A DNA stretch of 6,377 nt from Bacteroidales bacterium (lineage in GTDB: Bacteria; Bacteroidota; Bacteroidia; Bacteroidales; VadinHA17), in assembly GCA_017882245.1 (NCBI GenBank), contig JADGPV010000085.1:1-6377 (forward strand), in the 5' to 3' direction. This document shows, piece by piece, positions 1-6,377 of this stretch. The stretch's first letter is position 1; every line of letters begins with the position of its first letter. Made by a program: the position numbers and the translations under genes. The notes beneath the pieces are model-generated. The model saw only the letters and a program-made list of their open reading frames with translations. It had not been told where the DNA came from and did no database searches.

Positions 1-1261
1 AGAAGTGACTGTCCTCAGACCACAGCCAAGCCCATCGGCGCCTCCGAAAGGCAGGACTCTCTATTTCCCATATATGCATGACGGGGCAGCTTTCGTCGCA
101 GCCGCAGCCAGAAGCGTTGGCATTCCTTCAGAGGTGCTTCCCAAACAGACTGATGAGGACATCGCCCTTGGCAGGAAGTACACTTCATCAAAAGAGTGCT
201 TCCCGATGATCTGCACCACAGGCAGTTTCCTTAAAAAACTGATGGAACCTGGCGCTGACCCTTCGAAGATGAGCTTTTTCATGCCTGATCATAACGGCCC
301 GTGCCGTTTCGGCCAGTACAACCAGTTCCAGAGGATACTCTTTGACAGACTCGGTTTCAAGGACGCGGAGCTTGTTACCCCTTCCAATGACACATCATAC
401 GCTGATCTTGCCGGTGACCAGAGCCAGAAATTCAGGATCAACGCATGGAAAGGCTTCGTCTCATTTGACTATGTAAGGAAGCTGTACCGGGAGATAAGAC
501 CTTACGAGATAAACAAAGGTGAAACAGATGTCGTCTATGAAGCCGCATTGAAAAAAATTGAGAAATCAATCGAAAACGGATCCAAAGGGCTTCGCAGGAT
601 ACTTGTTGAAGTAGCTACGGATTTCATGGCGATAAAAGTGGACAAAAGTCGCAGAAGGCCTGTTGTTGCAGTGCTGGGAGAGGTGTACATGCGTGACAAC
701 GCAGGGTGTAACGGTAATATTTCCAACAGGCTTGAAGCTCTGGGTGTGGAAGTTCTTATAGGACCTTTCTCCGAGTGGATAACATATTCAACCCATCGCT
801 ATACACGCGACAGTAAATGGAAAAATGATACAAAGGGATTTATCAAATCAAAGATCCAGGGTGTAGGCCAGGAAGTGATTGTTGACTACCTGCTTAGGGG
901 TATTCATAAATATACTGATACTAAACTGGATGTCCCGCTTGAAGAGATGCTAAGGCTGAGCAACAAATATGTCAGTGAGTTCTATGACGGTGATCCTCCG
1001 ATAGCTATGGGATCATCAGCAGCGCTGGCCTCCAGGGGTGTTGCCGGAATTGCAGCGATCCTGCCGTTCACATGCATGCCCGGGACGCTCATTGCATCTG
1101 TCAGTGATTCATTCCGTAAAGACTATAATAATATCCCGTTCATAAATATTGCCTATGACGGACAGGATACGGTATCACTTGACACAAGATTACAGGCGTT
1201 CGTATTCCAGGTGAAGGAATTTGCCGCAGCAGCTACTCAATTAGTGTCATCTCCCGCATGA
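1..1261 (+). CDS. 2-hydroxyacyl-CoA dehydratase activase-related protein, C-terminal part (partial at the left edge)
   Basis: The visible 418-odd residues match the C-terminal region of the large 'acyl-CoA dehydratase activase' proteins (COG3580/COG3581, DUF2229 type). In that family an ATP-dependent activase module with an Fe-S cluster is joined to dehydratase-like domains; the physiological substrate is generally unknown. Counting from the GTG at base 5, a proline-rich linker (residues 6-14) leads into GRTLYFPYM (17-24), then RKYTSSKEC (57-65) with Cys65, Cys70 and Cys100, the GEVYMRDNAGC segment (225-235) and Cys357 in FTCMPG. Conserved cysteines suggest Fe-S or redox chemistry, which is inference. 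The GTG is probably not the start: the frame stays open to the edge, there is no ribosome-binding site in view, and the linker looks internal to a protein that is usually about 1,400 residues. It ends in TGA at 1259-1261, inside the 3' end of the convergent S46 gene. Family assignment is firm; function is not. Confidence 0.82.
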   Translation, partial: EVTVLRPQPSPSAPPKGRTLYFPYMHDGAAFVAAAARSVGIPSEVLPKQTDEDIALGRKYTSSKECFPMICTTGSFLKKLMEPGADPSKMSFFMPDHNGPCRFGQYNQFQRILFDRLGFKDAELVTPSNDTSYADLAGDQSQKFRINAWKGFVSFDYVRKLYREIRPYEINKGETDVVYEAALKKIEKSIENGSKGLRRILVEVATDFMAIKVDKSRRRPVVAVLGEVYMRDNAGCNGNISNRLEALGVEVLIGPFSEWITYSTHRYTRDSKWKNDTKGFIKSKIQGVGQEVIVDYLLRGIHKYTDTKLDVPLEEMLRLSNKYVSEFYDGDPPIAMGSSAALASRGVAGIAAILPFTCMPGTLIASVSDSFRKDYNNIPFINIAYDGQDTVSLDTRLQAFVFQVKEFAAAATQLVSSPA

Positions 1262-3383
1262 GGTAGTCTGCACCCGCAAATTTGTCTATTATAAACAGGA
1301 CATAACGGATATCAAGGCTGATATTCCGGCTTTGCAGCGGATTGTACATTATATCTGATGCAACACCTTCCCATGCACGGTCAAAGTTGATGCCTATCAG
1401 GCGCCCTTCAGCGTCAAGGACAGGGCTTCCTGAATTACCTCCGGATGTATGGTTATTGGAAATGAAGCAAACAGGAACATCACCATCGACGCTATAACGT
1501 CCGAAATCCTTTTCCCGGTACAGCTCTTTCAGCCGTTCAGGAACTTTATAATCGTAAATATCCGGATTATCCTTCTCCATTACGCCTGAAAGTGTGGTGA
1601 AAGGTTTATAATAAACTGCATCCCTTGAATCATAGCCCATGACTTTCCCGTAAGACAGCCGCAGGGTTGAGTTCGCATCAGGATAAAAGACCTTTCCCCT
1701 GCCGTACTCCATTTGCGCTGCCATGTACAATCTGTTCAGGCCGGCAAGACGGGCATCGAGGGCAGCGAGCTCCGGCCTGACCTTCGTATCAAGCAGCTCT
1801 GTAGCAGACGAGGCAAGGATATAGAAGGGATCTTTCTTAACCTTCTTTAAGTCAAACTCATTAAGCAGCCCCTGTACCTTCTTTTCACTGGTGAATATTG
1901 ATTTTGTGAACAGCTTGTCAGTTACAGATTTGAAGTCGCCGTTGCACGAAGCATAGAGTTCTTTGTAGGCCTGTGCCTGCCATTCAGAGTCAATATTTCT
2001 GCCATACAGGTCCATCACAGCAACAAAAAGTCTCCTGGCCACTGCATCATTATAATTCCTGAAGAAGCTGCCGGCTGAATTTCGCAGTCTTGTCAGCTCA
2101 TTTTTCAGATCAGGGCTGTTTGTCCCGGCCATCTCAACAGCGTTCCTGAAGCTGTTGGCAAGTCCTGCTGTCTCAGTTCCGTTATTGAAAAATACTTCAG
2201 TCGTATAACTGTTTACAAGATAAAGCGTCGTGTATGTCTTATAAATTTCGTCGTACTGTTCAAACAAATTGCCATATTTGGCCATTCGTTCCGGATCTGC
2301 CCCGACCCATTCCATGAATCCTTTTTCAAAAGCTTCTTTTCGGACAATGCCATCTATCTTATTAAGACTCTGTATTTCCCCTATCGATTTCTTCCATCCG
2401 TTCGCCAGTCCAAACGACTTGCCGGAGTACTGCAGCCTGACCAGCGGGTCCTTTGCCATTTCCTGCTCCATTATGGATATCTTGGCTCCGCGAATCTCAA
2501 CCTGCTTCGGATAAATAACGTCCTTCAACATCCTGATATGATTTGAAGGGGCGTACTCCTGTGTCCTGGCCGGATAGCCGAATACCATAGCAAAATCTCC
2601 CTCTTTCACACCCCTGAGTGACACTGGAAAATAACTTGCAGGCTTGTATGGTATATTATCAGAAGAATATGCAGCCGGCTTGTTTTCCTTGTCTGCATAG
2701 ACCCTGAACAGGGAGAAGTCTCCTGTGTGGCGTGGCCATACCCAGTTGTCTGTGTCACCGCCGAACTTACCAATCCCGGATGGCGGAGCCCCGACGAGCC
2801 TCACATCACGGAATACCTCATTCACAATAAGAAAATACTGATTCCCAAGGAAGAACGGCCTTACCATGGACTGATAGTGAGTGCCCTTGACTGCATCGTT
2901 ATTAACGGTAGTAATATTTGCATTGATCAGAGCCTCCCTCTTTACGGCGTCCATTCCATTCGTAACACCTTCAAGCACCCTGTCTGTGACATCCTCCATG
3001 TACTTCAGAATGGTCACTGTCAGGCCTGGGTTTGACAACTCCTCTGCATTCGATGCAGCCCAGAAACCGTCAGCGAGGTAATCATGTTCAAGGGACGAAT
3101 GATTTTGAATCGAACCATATCCGCAATGGTGGTTGGTAATGATCAGCCCCTTATCAGAAATGAATTCACCGGTACAACCGCCGCCAAAGAGCACAACGGC
3201 ATCCTTCATTGAGGCTTTGTTGATGCTGTAAATATCTTCTGCCGTGAGTTTAAATCCATTTTCCTGCATGATCCGGATGTTATACTTCTCAATCAGTACC
3301 GGTATCCACATCCCCTCGTCGGCTCTGGCAGTGAAAGTCCCCAGTGTAACACTAAGAATCAGCAGGAGTGACAGTCTTCTCAT
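1233..3383 (-). CDS. S46 family dipeptidyl-peptidase, DPP11-type (Asp/Glu-specific)
   Basis: This is a secreted serine exopeptidase that removes N-terminal dipeptides in the periplasm, feeding amino-acid use in proteolytic Bacteroidota. At 716 residues it is full length (Porphyromonas DPP11 is about 720). A type I signal peptide covers residues 1-21, with a hydrophobic core and likely cleavage after TARA. The chymotrypsin-like triad is visible: His85 in TNHHCGYG, Asp222 in RHTGDFSLF, and Ser651 in GGNSGSP. Asn213, Trp214 and Asn328 match the residues that hold the substrate amino terminus in studied S46 enzymes. The segment between about 300 and 560 fits the helical cap domain. Arg669, 18 residues after Ser651, aligns with Arg673 of P. 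gingivalis DPP11, which selects Asp/Glu at P1; DPP7 has Gly there. The ATG at 3381-3383 overlaps the Maf stop codon (ATGA). An A-rich leader precedes it, with no good Shine-Dalgarno. Last gene of the operon; ends in TAG. Confidence 0.95.
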   Translation of the reverse strand: MRRLSLLLILSVTLGTFTARADEGMWIPVLIEKYNIRIMQENGFKLTAEDIYSINKASMKDAVVLFGGGCTGEFISDKGLIITNHHCGYGSIQNHSSLEHDYLADGFWAASNAEELSNPGLTVTILKYMEDVTDRVLEGVTNGMDAVKREALINANITTVNNDAVKGTHYQSMVRPFFLGNQYFLIVNEVFRDVRLVGAPPSGIGKFGGDTDNWVWPRHTGDFSLFRVYADKENKPAAYSSDNIPYKPASYFPVSLRGVKEGDFAMVFGYPARTQEYAPSNHIRMLKDVIYPKQVEIRGAKISIMEQEMAKDPLVRLQYSGKSFGLANGWKKSIGEIQSLNKIDGIVRKEAFEKGFMEWVGADPERMAKYGNLFEQYDEIYKTYTTLYLVNSYTTEVFFNNGTETAGLANSFRNAVEMAGTNSPDLKNELTRLRNSAGSFFRNYNDAVARRLFVAVMDLYGRNIDSEWQAQAYKELYASCNGDFKSVTDKLFTKSIFTSEKKVQGLLNEFDLKKVKKDPFYILASSATELLDTKVRPELAALDARLAGLNRLYMAAQMEYGRGKVFYPDANSTLRLSYGKVMGYDSRDAVYYKPFTTLSGVMEKDNPDIYDYKVPERLKELYREKDFGRYSVDGDVPVCFISNNHTSGGNSGSPVLDAEGRLIGINFDRAWEGVASDIMYNPLQSRNISLDIRYVLFIIDKFAGADYLMREMTLIE

Positions 3384-3985
3384 ATTGCTATTTTATTTTT
3401 TCCTGTAAAGTGAAGCATCTGAGTGTAAAGATCGCTGACCGGCATCCCCACAACATTGTAATATGACCCTTCAATGCGTGTGATGCCTCTCAGTCCTATC
3501 CACTCCTGGATGCCGTACGCTCCGGCTTTATCCAGAGGCCGGTAGTTTTCAACATAATAAATGATCTCCTCTTCCGACAAATTCCTGAACCTGACTCTGG
3601 AGGTCACTGAGAAAGTATGTTGCCTCTTTGTATCTCTGAGGCATATTCCTGTAATGACCTCATGCTCACAGCCAGAGAGCAGTCTTAGAAACTTCATTGC
3701 TTCCTTGTTATCTGCCGGCTTGCCTAGCACTGTATTACGGCACCAGACCACAGTATCCGCCGTAATGATTATCTGGCCGGGCCTGATAGCCTCTTTCCAG
3801 GCTGAAGCCTTGCCGGTTGCAAGATACTCTGCTATTTCCCTGCCCCTGAGATGAGTGGGCCATATCTCTTCAAAATCAACTGTGGCTGTCCTGAATTTGA
3901 AACCAGCCTCTTCGAGAAGCTGCCTGCGTCGTGGGGATGCAGAGGCGAGTATCAGATCGTACTCCTTTAACCCGTCAGAGATCAT
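3380..3985 (-). CDS. maf: Maf family nucleoside triphosphate pyrophosphatase (dTTP/UTP type)
   Basis: Maf proteins are cytoplasmic enzymes that hydrolyse non-canonical or excess nucleotides to the monophosphate and pyrophosphate; the family was first linked to inhibition of septum formation. The 201 residues are a normal length. Motifs visible in order: the N-terminal LASASPRRRQ loop (residues 13-22), ADTVV with the metal-site Asp77, GKP (88-90), DKAGAYGIQ (152-160), and GSYYNVVGMP (173-182). The KAGAYGIQ form favours the YhdE-like dTTP/UTP pyrophosphatase subgroup over the YceF or bifunctional forms; this subgroup call comes from motif memory only. The ATG at 3983-3985 follows the TGA of the prenyltransferase gene after one base, and the gene's own TGA overlaps the ATG of the S46 peptidase gene, so it sits translationally coupled between a membrane enzyme and a secreted protease. 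No key residue appears to be missing. Confidence 0.95.
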   Translation of the reverse strand: MISDGLKEYDLILASASPRRRQLLEEAGFKFRTATVDFEEIWPTHLRGREIAEYLATGKASAWKEAIRPGQIIITADTVVWCRNTVLGKPADNKEAMKFLRLLSGCEHEVITGICLRDTKRQHTFSVTSRVRFRNLSEEEIIYYVENYRPLDKAGAYGIQEWIGLRGITRIEGSYYNVVGMPVSDLYTQMLHFTGKNKIAI

Positions 3986-3986
3986 C

Positions 3987-4973
3987 TCAGATTATCTTTC
4001 CCGAGGTAATGATTCCGCCTGCAATCAGCGAATAGAGTATTCCTGCCAGCATGATTAACTTCATAAGCCTGCTGGCAAAGTGCAGTCTTTGTTTCTCTTT
4101 TCCTGTTAACACCTTAAACGTCACCCATATTAAGGGAAGGGTTATAAGGACGGAAATATAGGCCAGTGTGATATTGTCATTGATGTACCTGTACCAGGTT
4201 ATGTAAAGAAGAAAGATTGTAACCAGTGACAGGAAGAGAACAATAATTCCTGAGAGTGAGAGTCCGGCCCTGACAGGAAGCGTATTGCGCCCAAGGGCCA
4301 TATCGCCTTCATAATCTTCCATATCTTTGATTATCTCGCGTATTAGCGTTGTCAGAAATGCAAACAGGGCAAATCCTCCCACCCAGTAAAAGAGTATAGC
4401 AACACCTGGGAAAGAAATTGCTGTAGCAGCATAATGTTTATAGATTGGTGCAGCATCGTAAATAACGACCATCATTGGCACCACAGCTACCAGTAATGCG
4501 ACTATCAGGTTACCTATGAGAAACTGCCTCTTGTAGGTCGCGGAGTAAAAATAGAGGAGGCCGGATACCAGCACAAACAATATACCCAGCCAGAAGTAAC
4601 CTATACGTGCTGAGACATATGTACCGCCGATCACACCAAGAATATTGAAGGTATTGTGATAGACCATTGCCATCCTTCTGGTGATCGTATTGCCGACAAT
4701 TATTGAACCTCTGTTTATAAGGTCAGTGCGAATGTCAAAGTAATCATTGATCACATAACCGGCAGCAGTAATTAAAATAGTCGAAATGACAAGGATAAGG
4801 AAATCAAACCACCCGAGCTGGAAGGACATCCGTGTGACTATCAGCGGAGAATCAGCCATTGTTACAGGCATGGCATTCAGCAGAGGTCTGATGATGGCGT
4901 ACCTCATTAGCAACATTGTGAGTGCCACAATGAGCAGGTTGGGCAGCCTGATAAGCGTCAGAAGGCCCTTCAT
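3987..4973 (-). CDS. UbiA-family polyprenyl/geranylgeranyl transferase
   Basis: This is an integral membrane prenyltransferase of the UbiA superfamily, which transfers a polyprenyl chain from its diphosphate to an acceptor. With the start chosen here it has 328 residues and about eight or nine hydrophobic helices. The two Mg-diphosphate motifs are clear: NDYFDIRTD (residues 76-84, Asp77, Asp80, Asp84) and KDMEDYEGD (216-224, Asp217, Asp220, Asp224). YKRQFLIGN (147-155) is a further conserved loop. Bacteroidota homologues are often named geranylgeranylglycerol-phosphate geranylgeranyltransferase, but the acceptor is not proven; menaquinone (MenA-like) or another lipid acceptor remains possible. 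The frame is open back to an ATG at 5051, which would overlap the phosphatase gene by 74 bp. I prefer the ATG at 4971-4973: it lies four bases after that gene's stop, and the protein then begins MKGLLTLIRLPNLL, the expected family start. The ATG at 4995-4997 is a second option. No Shine-Dalgarno is seen. Confidence 0.88.
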   Translation of the reverse strand: MKGLLTLIRLPNLLIVALTMLLMRYAIIRPLLNAMPVTMADSPLIVTRMSFQLGWFDFLILVISTILITAAGYVINDYFDIRTDLINRGSIIVGNTITRRMAMVYHNTFNILGVIGGTYVSARIGYFWLGILFVLVSGLLYFYSATYKRQFLIGNLIVALLVAVVPMMVVIYDAAPIYKHYAATAISFPGVAILFYWVGGFALFAFLTTLIREIIKDMEDYEGDMALGRNTLPVRAGLSLSGIIVLFLSLVTIFLLYITWYRYINDNITLAYISVLITLPLIWVTFKVLTGKEKQRLHFASRLMKLIMLAGILYSLIAGGIITSGKII

Positions 4974-4977
4974 TGAG

Positions 4978-5499
4978 TTACCAGGAGAATGCTTCATAAT
5001 CCATCCAGTTGTTATGCAGCCTGAGGGTTTGCTCAATAACATCACGCACACATCCCTCTCCGCCGCGTTTGTCTGAGATATAAACCGAAATCTGCTTTAT
5101 TTCACTGTCTGCATCGCTCGGACAGGCAGACAATCCGACCATCTTCATGACTTCAAAGTCAGGTATATCATCACCCATGTAGAGAACATTCCTGATATCT
5201 ATATTCCACTTCCTCACGAGCTCATTTATACTCTCCTTTTTGGTTCTGGAATTAAGGTATATATCATTGACACCTAATGTTTTAAGTCGTTTTATGTACT
5301 CCTTCGAATTAGCCCCGGATATTACTCCCACATGGTAACCCTTTTTCACAGCAAGCTGTATGGCATAGCCATCCCTGAGGTTCACCGTCCGTAGAGGTAT
5401 TCCCCACACAGAGAGTGTGATGGTCTGTGTTGAAAGGACACCATCGATATCGAAAACGAAGGCTTTTACATTCTGCAGCTCTTCCTTGAAGTTGGTCAT
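4978..5499 (-). CDS. KdsC-like HAD-superfamily phosphatase
   Basis: This small cytoplasmic HAD phosphatase resembles 3-deoxy-D-manno-octulosonate-8-phosphate (KDO-8-P) phosphatase, the KdsC step of the KDO branch of lipopolysaccharide synthesis. The 173 residues match this capless, normally tetrameric family. HAD motif I is FDIDGV with Asp17 (nucleophile) and Asp19 (acid/base); motif II is VISGAN with Ser61; Lys87 or Lys88 serves motif III; motif IV is MGDDIPD with Asp110, Asp111 and Asp114. The NLRDG loop (40-44) and the C-terminal GGEGCVRD segment (146-153, Arg152) are typical of KdsC relatives. The gene does not lie beside kdsA, kdsB or kdsD here but between a DUF2520 gene and a prenyltransferase gene, so the KDO assignment rests on homology only, and another sugar- or lipid-phosphate substrate is possible. 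Its ATG overlaps the upstream TGA (ATGA), and its TAA lies four bases before the prenyltransferase start. Confidence 0.9.
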   Translation of the reverse strand: MTNFKEELQNVKAFVFDIDGVLSTQTITLSVWGIPLRTVNLRDGYAIQLAVKKGYHVGVISGANSKEYIKRLKTLGVNDIYLNSRTKKESINELVRKWNIDIRNVLYMGDDIPDFEVMKMVGLSACPSDADSEIKQISVYISDKRGGEGCVRDVIEQTLRLHNNWMDYEAFSW

Positions 5500-6278
5500 C
5501 TGTTGCTGTTCTTATAATGATCAGCGATCATCGTGCTGATCAAACGGTACAGTTTCTGGTATTCTGGTGAGAAAGATAATAAATCAAGATGACTTTTAAT
5601 TGTAATGGTATCATGTCTGACAGCAGGCCCTGTCTGTGCCCGGGCGGGTCCCGCGTGAAGTGCCTTGCGTGCGGTCTCTTCTATCAGCGGTCGCAGCAGC
5701 AACGGATCAAATCCGGCTTCGGATGCTATGGTCTCCCCGGCTGTCATCATGAAGTTCGAGAAATTATTTGCGAATACTGCTGCCACGTGCAGATGTCTTC
5801 GTTTTTCAGAGTCACAGTTCCATGCTCCGGCCCCGATACTTTCGCCCATCTCTCTGAGCACATTCAGTGAAGCCTCATCGGTTGCCTCAATAAAGAAAGG
5901 AACCTTTTTCAGCTCAGGTAAAAAACCCTTTGTAAAGGTCTGAAGGGGATAGAATACCCCTGCCCTTTCGGTTCGTCCCAGCGCTTTAAGAGGAACGCTG
6001 CCCGCTGTATGTACTATAATTGTCCTGTCCGGAAGTATGACCTCCGCGGCGACCTCTGCAACTGAGGTGTCAGTCACTGCAAGTATGAGAATATCACAGT
6101 TTCCCGGTACGGAAAGGTCCTTTTTCCACTCAGCTCCTGCTTTTACAGCGAGGGCTTTTGCACTGTCCCCTCCCCTTGATGCAACCGAGACTATTTTATG
6201 ACCTGCAGCGCTGAACCCAAGATACAGCGCTTCCGCAACATTTCCTGCACCGATAAAAGATATGTTCCATCCAGACAC
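5496..6278 (-). CDS. Rossmann-fold and DUF2520 domain-containing protein (ProC/F420-oxidoreductase-like)
   Basis: The 260 residues form an N-terminal NAD(P)-binding domain followed by a DUF2520 helical domain. The overall plan resembles pyrroline-5-carboxylate reductase and the coenzyme-F420-dependent NADP oxidoreductases. The dinucleotide loop is FIGAGNVAEAL (residues 8-18). Family signatures follow: HTAGS (90-94), GVFYPLQTF (107-115), HLHVAAVFANNF (162-173), LIEETARKAL (198-207), and GPARAQTGPAVRHD (210-223). The reaction is not established, so no gene symbol is given. The start must be the GTG at 6276-6278: an in-frame TAA lies at 6291-6293, and no ATG lies between that stop and the glycine loop. 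Only CCTCACCCCAA precedes it, so there is no Shine-Dalgarno. It is the first clear gene of the five-gene minus-strand operon, and its TGA overlaps the ATG of the phosphatase gene. The family and domain calls are strong; the biochemical role is open. Confidence 0.9.
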   Translation of the reverse strand: MSGWNISFIGAGNVAEALYLGFSAAGHKIVSVASRGGDSAKALAVKAGAEWKKDLSVPGNCDILILAVTDTSVAEVAAEVILPDRTIIVHTAGSVPLKALGRTERAGVFYPLQTFTKGFLPELKKVPFFIEATDEASLNVLREMGESIGAGAWNCDSEKRRHLHVAAVFANNFSNFMMTAGETIASEAGFDPLLLRPLIEETARKALHAGPARAQTGPAVRHDTITIKSHLDLLSFSPEYQKLYRLISTMIADHYKNSNR

Positions 6279-6377
6279 TTGGGGTGAGGATTAAAAAGTT
6301 TATCTGATCAGTCCATTACTTACCGTAATCGTAAGCAGCAACAGCTGTAACCTTGATCTGATAGATCCTATACATAT
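6279..6377 (-). other. Right-edge region upstream of the operon; possibly the end of another minus-strand gene
   Basis: These 99 bases carry no confident gene. On the minus strand one frame is open from the window edge to a TAA at 6316-6318 and would encode a 19-residue tail, MYRIYQIKVTAVAAYDYGK. It could be the end of an upstream gene lying 37 bases before the DUF2520 start, or chance. A second minus-strand frame is open from the edge to a TAA at 6300-6302, so openness alone is weak evidence. Two short inverted repeats are present: CTTAC/GTAAG at 6319-6335 and GATCT/AGATC at 6355-6367. Neither is followed by a T-run that would make it a convincing terminator, and no clear Bacteroidota promoter (TTG plus TAnnTTTG at the proper spacing) is seen. 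Where the operon promoter lies therefore cannot be decided here. Confidence 0.2.

Noticed and set aside
1218..1282. A 7-bp inverted repeat (AATTTGC at 1218-1224, GCAAATT at 1276-1282) around the convergent gene ends, considered as a terminator.
   Set aside because: The 51-base spacer is too long, the stem is AT-rich and short, and no T-run follows. It is likely chance.
2269..3081. Three plus-strand open frames inside the S46 gene.
   Set aside because: They are antisense to well-conserved catalytic and cap regions, match no known family, and overlap one another in different frames.
4974..5051. A 26-residue N-terminal extension of the prenyltransferase starting at the ATG at 5051.
   Set aside because: It would overlap the phosphatase gene, and its residues do not resemble the family N-terminus, which begins with MKGLLTLIRLPN at 4973.
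5519..5540. A cluster of TGATCA/GATCATC words considered as an operator-like repeat.
   Set aside because: It lies inside the C-terminal coding sequence of the DUF2520 gene (IADHY region), has irregular spacing, and is explained by coding.
5589..5943. Two plus-strand open frames, one of them Cys-rich and reminiscent of zinc-binding proteins.
   Set aside because: They lie wholly antisense to the DUF2520 gene, whose frame shows family motifs throughout. The Cys pattern is irregular and there is no start signal.
6290..6345. TTG near 6341 and TAAACTTT near 6295 on the minus strand, considered as a Bacteroidota promoter.
   Set aside because: TAAACTTT does not match TAnnTTTG, and the distance between the two elements does not fit the usual spacing of about 20 bases.

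Overview
The window looks like ordinary chromosomal DNA from an anaerobic member of the Bacteroidota, most likely Bacteroidales. The evidence is an S46 dipeptidyl-peptidase of the Porphyromonas DPP11 type, a UbiA-family prenyltransferase, a KdsC-like phosphatase and a DUF2520 protein that all resemble Bacteroidales versions, and the near absence of Shine-Dalgarno sequences before the starts. GC content is roughly in the mid to upper 40s percent by eye. No mobile element, CRISPR array, rRNA or tRNA is visible.

Layout: bases 1-1261 (+) hold the C-terminal part of a large activase-related protein of the 2-hydroxyacyl-CoA dehydratase system; its reading frame is open through the left edge. It runs convergently into a five-gene minus-strand cluster, and the two 3' ends overlap by 29 bp. 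Read in the direction of transcription (right to left), the cluster is: a DUF2520 Rossmann-fold protein (GTG start at 6278), a KdsC-like HAD phosphatase, a UbiA-type polytopic prenyltransferase, a Maf nucleotide pyrophosphatase, and a secreted S46 dipeptidyl-peptidase. Junctions are a 4-bp ATGA overlap, a 4-base gap, a 1-base gap, and another 4-bp ATGA overlap, so the five genes are almost certainly one transcription unit with translational coupling. The 99 bases at the right edge hold no confident gene.

The operon does not describe one obvious pathway. The phosphatase and prenyltransferase point to envelope lipid or lipopolysaccharide chemistry, Maf to nucleotide clean-up and cell-division control, and the S46 enzyme to periplasmic peptide degradation. 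The most specific reading in the window is that the S46 enzyme carries Arg (residue 669) at the position 18 residues after its catalytic serine, which in this family marks Asp/Glu specificity (DPP11) rather than hydrophobic specificity (DPP7). I did not find a convincing undescribed system; the best leads are the linkage of these functions and the uncharacterised roles of the DUF2520 and HAD proteins.
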